From assembly GCF_001904745.1 (NCBI RefSeq), contig NZ_MRCD01000015.1, positions 62,001 to 126,000 of the forward strand: a stretch of DNA of 64,000 bases, written 5' to 3'. Below the pieces are notes generated by a model. The model did no database searches, was not told the origin of the DNA, and worked only from the letters and a program-made list of their open reading frames with translations. The position numbers and the translations under genes were made by a program. Each line of letters starts with the position of its first letter. Positions within the stretch are counted from its first letter, which is position 1. The stretch is from Calothrix sp. HK-06 (GTDB taxonomy: Bacteria > Cyanobacteriota > Cyanobacteriia > Cyanobacteriales > Nostocaceae). This document shows positions 63,733 through 64,000 of the stretch, piece by piece.

Positions 63733-64000
63733 ATGTCGCAAAAACACACTATTACGGTACATGACCGCCAAAAAGGCGTTACTCATACCTTTCAGGTTCC
63801 CGATGACCGTTATATTCTTCACACTGCTGAACATCAAGGTAACTCGCTACCGTTTTCTTGCCGTAACGGCGCCTGTACAACTTGTGCGGTGCGTGTATTA
63901 TCAGGAGATATTCATCAGCCAGAGGCAATAGGTTTATCGCTGGAGCTACAAAACAAAGGTTATGCTTTGTTATGTGTTAGCTATGCACGCTCTGATTTGG
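63733..64000 (+). CDS. Plant-type [2Fe-2S] ferredoxin (partial, runs off right edge)
   Basis: 89 codons visible. Cys43, Cys48, Cys51 and Cys81 (CRNGACTTCAVRV ... LLCVSYA) give the CX4CX2CX29C spacing of plant/cyanobacterial photosynthetic-type ferredoxins. The start (SQKHTITVHDRQKGVTHTFQ) is more divergent than PetF, so this is likely one of the minor ferredoxins, an electron carrier between photosystem I or reductases and unknown partners. The stop lies beyond the window. Confidence 0.9.
   Translation, partial: MSQKHTITVHDRQKGVTHTFQVPDDRYILHTAEHQGNSLPFSCRNGACTTCAVRVLSGDIHQPEAIGLSLELQNKGYALLCVSYARSDL

Overview
The window comes from a filamentous, probably heterocyst-forming cyanobacterium (Nostocales-type). 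Three things point there: photosystem II subunits psbK and psbM, a carotenoid ketolase (crtW), and many cyanobacteria-only small proteins (DUF6679, DUF3352, PPC-domain exoproteins, AAA-like/WD40 proteins). The DNA is AT-rich, with long intergenic stretches holding short palindromic repeats. The usual cyanobacterial iterated palindrome GCGATCGC was not seen, while GGCGCC occurs again and again inside and outside genes (7 copies in coaT alone), so it looks like the genome's alternate iterated palindrome.

Layout. 0-4.2 kb: 5' part of an M48 peptidase gene, prfC, a DUF4870 gene and hemB. 4.6-9.7 kb: an XRE regulator, then a cobalt-resistance module (MerR/precorrin-isomerase sensor coaR and P1B-type ATPase coaT). 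The two are separated by about 1.3 kb of decayed plasmid-type genes (a ParB-like pseudogene and a DUF1778 antitoxin remnant). 9.7-16 kb: a Lin0512 protein, a frameshifted membrane protein, comB, a BlaI/M56 regulatory pair resembling petR-petP, a secreted basic protein with a GFLxRF repeat, and ackA. 16-26 kb: a 40-aa membrane protein, an MBL-fold hydrolase, several conserved unknowns, a Nif3-like protein, miaE, comF and cobS. 25-29 kb: a C-terminally frameshifted conserved gene, tgt, psbK, a 2Fe-2S protein, psbM and a double universal stress protein. 29-34 kb: an M3 oligopeptidase, a PadR regulator and CapA.

34-40 kb is accessory: an HTH-AAA protein, a TacT-type GNAT toxin fragment, an AAA-WD40 STAND-like protein, a nucleotidyltransferase, and a second degenerate copy of the WD40 gene's 3' end. 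40-56 kb: SRPBCC and SDR proteins, crtW convergent with two tandem membrane paralogues, hrcA, a rhodanese, DUF3352 and PPC exoproteins, the proline-catabolic putA-type fusion, a GNAT and a GT39-like membrane glycosyltransferase. 56-64 kb: a hybrid histidine kinase, a cobalamin-binding protein, a protealysin-like M4 protease with its emfourin inhibitor gene, an EAL protein, a tyrosine-integrase pseudogene about 0.3 kb from a tRNA-Ser(GGA), and a plant-type ferredoxin running off the right edge.

Connections. coaR/coaT, cobS, the cobalamin-binding protein and hemB all touch cobalt or tetrapyrrole metabolism but are not clustered. tgt-psbK-2Fe-2S-psbM is a compact photosynthesis block. The M4 protease and emfourin form a protease-inhibitor unit. 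Genes broken in the deposited sequence, or remnants of genes, are common here: M4-independent examples lie at 6.5-7.6, 11.1, 25.6, 35.5, 39.9, 49.6 and 63.0 kb. This suggests a genome with steady gene decay, or in part sequencing error at homopolymers.
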